From: Vreelandella azerica | GTDB lineage: Bacteria > Pseudomonadota > Gammaproteobacteria > Pseudomonadales > Halomonadaceae | Assembly (NCBI RefSeq): GCF_013112225.1 | Contig: NZ_JABFHI010000001.1 | Location: forward strand, 62,001 to 126,000 | Direction: 5' to 3' | DNA length: 64,000 nucleotides | In this document: in pieces, positions 61,080 to 64,000 of the stretch | Position numbering within the stretch: position 1 is the first letter of the stretch | Layout: each line of letters starts with the position of its first letter | The notes under the pieces: generated by a model | The model's input: only the letters and a program-made list of their open reading frames with translations | The model's database searches: none | What the model was told of the DNA's origin: nothing | Made by a program: the position numbers and the translations under genes

Positions 61080-61878
61080 GCAAAGAATCATTACGGCCGC
61101 CTGGCTGGCGCCCTTGGTGTTAGCGGGTCTGTTTGGCCTTGAAGGTAACGCCTACGCGCTGTTTACAGCCTTGATTGTGCTGCTGGCAAGCTGGGAATGG
61201 AGCAATCTGGCGGGTGTTACTACGCCAGCCTGGCGCGCTGCTTGCGTGGTGGCCATGACCGCCCTGATGCTGCTGCTCTGGCTGGCTGGCGGTGAGGGAG
61301 CTGGCTGGCTTTTATGGCTAGGAGCACTGGGCTGGCTGGTCAACCTGTATTGGGTGACTCATTACCCAGAAAAAAAGGCCCATTGGCAGGCACCATCACG
61401 GCGTTTGGCAATGGGTTTGTGGGTGCTGCTGCCCTGTTGGGTAGGGTTTAATGTGCTGGAAACAGTAGGCAGCGTCTGGCTGTTGTTTGTGCTGTTGCTG
61501 GTATGGTTCGCGGATATCGGCGCTTACTTTGCCGGTCGTGCCTGGGGGCGATGCAAGCTTGCACCCAGCGTCAGCCCAGGAAAGTCCTGGGAAGGCGTGG
61601 CAGGTGGCATGCTGGCGACCCTGCTGCTGGCGCTGGTGTTTGGTGCCTGGCAGCAGTTAGGGATTGTAGGCAGCAGCCTACTTGTGCTGATAACTTTAAT
61701 TGTAACGCTGGCGTCTGTGTTGGGAGATTTGCTTGAAAGCATGTTGAAACGTCACCGACAGATCAAGGATTCCAGCCAGTTGTTGCCAGGCCACGGCGGA
61801 GTGCTTGACCGGATTGATAGTCTGACTGCTGCCGTTCCTCTCTTTGCTCTTCTTTATCCATTGGTAGTCGTTTTATGA
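61072..61878 (+). CDS. cdsA: Phosphatidate cytidylyltransferase
   Basis: It makes CDP-diacylglycerol for phospholipid synthesis. It is an integral membrane protein of 268 residues with about seven helices. The C-terminal signature runs from [17 protein letters not shown] to [15 protein letters not shown], with [12 protein letters not shown] before it. It starts GTG inside uppS and its stop overlaps the dxr start (ATGA). Confidence 0.95.
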   Translation: MLKQRIITAAWLAPLVLAGLFGLEGNAYALFTALIVLLASWEWSNLAGVTTPAWRAACVVAMTALMLLLWLAGGEGAGWLLWLGALGWLVNLYWVTHYPEKKAHWQAPSRRLAMGLWVLLPCWVGFNVLETVGSVWLLFVLLLVWFADIGAYFAGRAWGRCKLAPSVSPGKSWEGVAGGMLATLLLALVFGAWQQLGIVGSSLLVLITLIVTLASVLGDLLESMLKRHRQIKDSSQLLPGHGGVLDRIDSLTAAVPLFALLYPLVVVL

Positions 61879-63065
61879 GCACTCAACAATGGGTCACCGT
61901 GCTAGGCTCTACTGGCTCTATCGGCACCAGCACGCTTGAGGTCATTGCGCTTCACCCTGAGCGCTACCGTGTCTACGCCTTGACAGCTAACTGCTCGCGT
62001 GAAGCTATATTGGCTCAGTGTCTGGTTCATCGTCCGCAGATAGCAGTATTGAACTCACCAGACGATGGTCAGTGGTTGCGTAACGAGCTGGCAAGTGCTG
62101 GGGTGAAGACATTGGTTGAGACGGGGGCCGAGGCTCATAGCGTCGTCGCATCGGCCCCCGGCGTAGATATTGTGATGGCGGCGATTGTCGGTGCAGCGGG
62201 TTTATTACCGGCTCTGGCAGCCGCGCAAAGTGGCAAACGGGTGCTGCTGGCCAATAAAGAGGCGTTGGTGATGAGCGGCGCTCTTTTTATGCAGGCCGTT
62301 GAAAGTTCTGGGGCAACACTTTTACCTATCGATTCTGAACATAATGCTATGTTCCAGTGTCTACCTCTCCAGCATCGTGGTGGTCTTGAACAACACGGCA
62401 TTTCACAGCTGCTGTTAACGGCTTCCGGTGGTCCTTTCCGTGGGTGGAGTCAGCAAGCCCTGGCAAATGTGACCCCTGATCAGGCATGTGCTCATCCCAA
62501 CTGGTCGATGGGCCGCAAGATCTCCGTTGATAGTGCTACCTTAATGAACAAGGGGTTGGAGCTGATAGAGGCCTGCTGGTTGTTTGATGCCACGCCGCAA
62601 CAGATTTGTGTGGTTGTGCACCCCCAGAGCGTGATTCACTCCATGGTGGCTTATCATGATGGTTCCGTGCTGGCTCAACTGGGTAATCCGGATATGCGCA
62701 CGCCGATTGCCTATGGACTTGCTTGGCCTGAGCGGATAGACGCAGGCGTCAAGACACTGGATCTTTTTCAGGTAGCGCAGCTGGATTTTGAGCCGCCCGA
62801 TGAGCAGCATTTCCCTTGTCTGGGGTTGGCGCGTGAGGCCATGCAGGCAGGCGGAACAGCGCCGGCTATCCTCAACGCGGCCAATGAAGTGGCTGTAGAA
62901 GCTTTTTTGGAGCAAGGCTTGGGGTTTATCAGCATTGGCGATATTGTGGCATCAGTGCTTGATCAATCGCTCACCTCTACCGTTGATAGCCTGGAGACGG
63001 TGCTTGATGCAGATCGGCGCGCACGAAAGCTTGCACAACAGTGCATTATTCAACGGCTTCGTTAG
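61875..63065 (+). CDS. dxr: 1-deoxy-D-xylulose 5-phosphate reductoisomerase
   Basis: The second step of the MEP isoprenoid pathway, feeding the neighbouring uppS. The NADPH loop is [25 protein letters not shown] and the metal and substrate residues in [18 protein letters not shown] and [18 protein letters not shown] are all intact. It is 396 residues, standard length. Confidence 0.97.
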   Translation: MSTQQWVTVLGSTGSIGTSTLEVIALHPERYRVYALTANCSREAILAQCLVHRPQIAVLNSPDDGQWLRNELASAGVKTLVETGAEAHSVVASAPGVDIVMAAIVGAAGLLPALAAAQSGKRVLLANKEALVMSGALFMQAVESSGATLLPIDSEHNAMFQCLPLQHRGGLEQHGISQLLLTASGGPFRGWSQQALANVTPDQACAHPNWSMGRKISVDSATLMNKGLELIEACWLFDATPQQICVVVHPQSVIHSMVAYHDGSVLAQLGNPDMRTPIAYGLAWPERIDAGVKTLDLFQVAQLDFEPPDEQHFPCLGLAREAMQAGGTAPAILNAANEVAVEAFLEQGLGFISIGDIVASVLDQSLTSTVDSLETVLDADRRARKLAQQCIIQRLR

Positions 63066-63121
63066 TGGTTTTGTTAACGGCTTCGGAAACATCTCGGTAA
63101 CGGTGGTCAGAGGAGAAACGT

Positions 63122-64000
63122 GTGGGCCTGATTCAGAATATATTGGCGGTGATTGTCGTCCTGGGTCTGCTGGTGACCTTTCATGAATTCGGCCATTTTT
63201 GGGTGGCCCGGCGCTGCGGTGTCAAGGTGTTGCGTTTTTCGGTAGGATTTGGCAAGCCTTTCTGGTCACGCACTGACCGCCATGGAACAGAATTTGCCGT
63301 TGCCGCTATCCCGCTGGGGGCTATGTCAAGATGCTTGACGAGCGTGAGGGGCCGGTGCCGTATGAGCAGCTTGATCAAGCGTTCAATCGCAAAAATGTCT
63401 GGCAGCGTATTGCCATTGTGGCCGCGGGTCCATTGGCCAATTTCCTGCTGGCTATAGTGGCTTACTGGGCCATTTTTGTGGCGGGAACCACCACGGTAGC
63501 TCCCTTGGTCGGCGATGTTACACCAGCTTCACCTGCCGCTGAGGCCGGGCTTGAGCGCGGTGATGAAATTGTTGCCATTCAGGGTGAGTCGGTACGCGCC
63601 TGGGATGAGATCAATCTCAAGCTGGTTGCCTTGATCGGCTACGATGGCCGGTTGGAAATTGGTGCCCGCCCCGAAGGGTCTGAACAGGTACGCACTTACG
63701 GTCTTGAGGTGGATAACTTTCTGGCTCGCCAGAATCCGCCGCAGCCATTTGGTACTCTGGGTTTTGAACCCTGGCGGCCAGATATGCCTGCGGTGCTTGG
63801 CCAGATTCTGGAGGGCGAAGCCGCCGCCCGGGCCGGGCTTCAGGTAGGTGATAGGATTGTGGACGTCAACGGCACTCCGATCAGTAACTGGATGGATTTT
63901 GTCAATATCGTCAGGGTGAGCGCTGGGGAAGAGTTGTCATTGAAGATCGAGCGTGGCGGCGATCAGCAATCGCTGACCCTGACGCCGGGCACCAACCCTC
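63122..64000 (+). CDS. rseP: Site-2 protease RseP, 3' end beyond window, one apparent frameshift
   Basis: An intramembrane zinc metalloprotease that cleaves the anti-sigma factor RseA to release sigma-E. The first membrane helix carries the zinc motif in [13 protein letters not shown] (HEXXH). PDZ-domain sequence appears at [18 protein letters not shown] and, in the second copy, [17 protein letters not shown]. The frame is lost in the G run 63316-63320. One more G gives [15 protein letters not shown]. The start is GTG 63122 with AGGAG about 6 bases upstream. The C-terminal helices with the third zinc ligand lie outside the window. Confidence 0.95.

Overview
The window looks like a stretch of core chromosome from a moderately GC-rich gammaproteobacterium. 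The closest fit by gene order and protein style is the Halomonas/Pseudomonas side of the class, most likely Halomonadaceae. That placement is inference from synteny (ffh-rpsP-rimM-trmD-rplS, xerD-dsbC-hom-thrC-recJ, ftsY-ftsE-ftsX-rpoH, coaBC-dut-algC-argB-slmA, map-glnD-dapC-yffB-dapD-dapE, rpsB-tsf-pyrH-frr-uppS-cdsA-dxr-rseP), not from a search. I saw no tRNA, rRNA, insertion sequence, prophage or CRISPR array.

Layout. 1-8.6 kb: end of sbcB, a periplasmic M16 protease preceded by a degenerate SRAP protein, a TetR regulator coupled to a PlsC acyltransferase, a CNNM/CorC membrane protein and ypjD. 8.7-19.1 kb: SRP GTPase, ribosome and tRNA-modification genes, xerD, dsbC, threonine biosynthesis, recJ. 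19.2-26.1 kb is the most accessory-looking part: a YitT membrane protein, an orphan cytochrome P450, a copper module (MerR regulator, CopA ATPase, 24-residue membrane peptide) and a FadL porin with its own operators. 26.3-38.4 kb: prfB with its programmed frameshift, lysS, a DHA2 efflux pump, bolA, a HolD-like gene, rimI, zapB, rsmD, ftsYEX, rpoH, slmA. 38.4-47.6 kb: argB, algC, dut, coaBC, radC, rpmBG, mutM, rlmI and alanine dehydrogenase. 47.7-64 kb: slyX, a membrane-anchored cold-shock-domain protein, the diaminopimelate cluster with glnD and map, then the rpsB-to-rseP translation and envelope cluster, which runs off the end.

The strongest window-wide pattern is technical. Fourteen genes are broken by single-base indels, 22 in all. 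Nearly all lie in short homopolymer runs and 19 are missing bases, typically a run of 6 read as 5. Essential genes (ffh, lysS, ftsY, tsf, frr, rseP) are hit, and in every case adding or removing one base restores a full-length protein of normal size. I therefore annotate these genes as intact but mis-sequenced. The +1 shift in prfB is the real exception: it carries the canonical recoding signal.

I did not find a convincing undescribed system. The items most worth a second look are: an SRAP-family protein that has lost three catalytic residues at once; a 24-residue membrane peptide that looks like the cut-off anchor of a copper-binding cupredoxin and abuts the P450 gene tail-to-tail; paired PsrA-like operators in front of fadL; three tandem 16-17 bp repeats before rpsP; a cold-shock domain tethered to the membrane; and an enlarged HolD-like protein.
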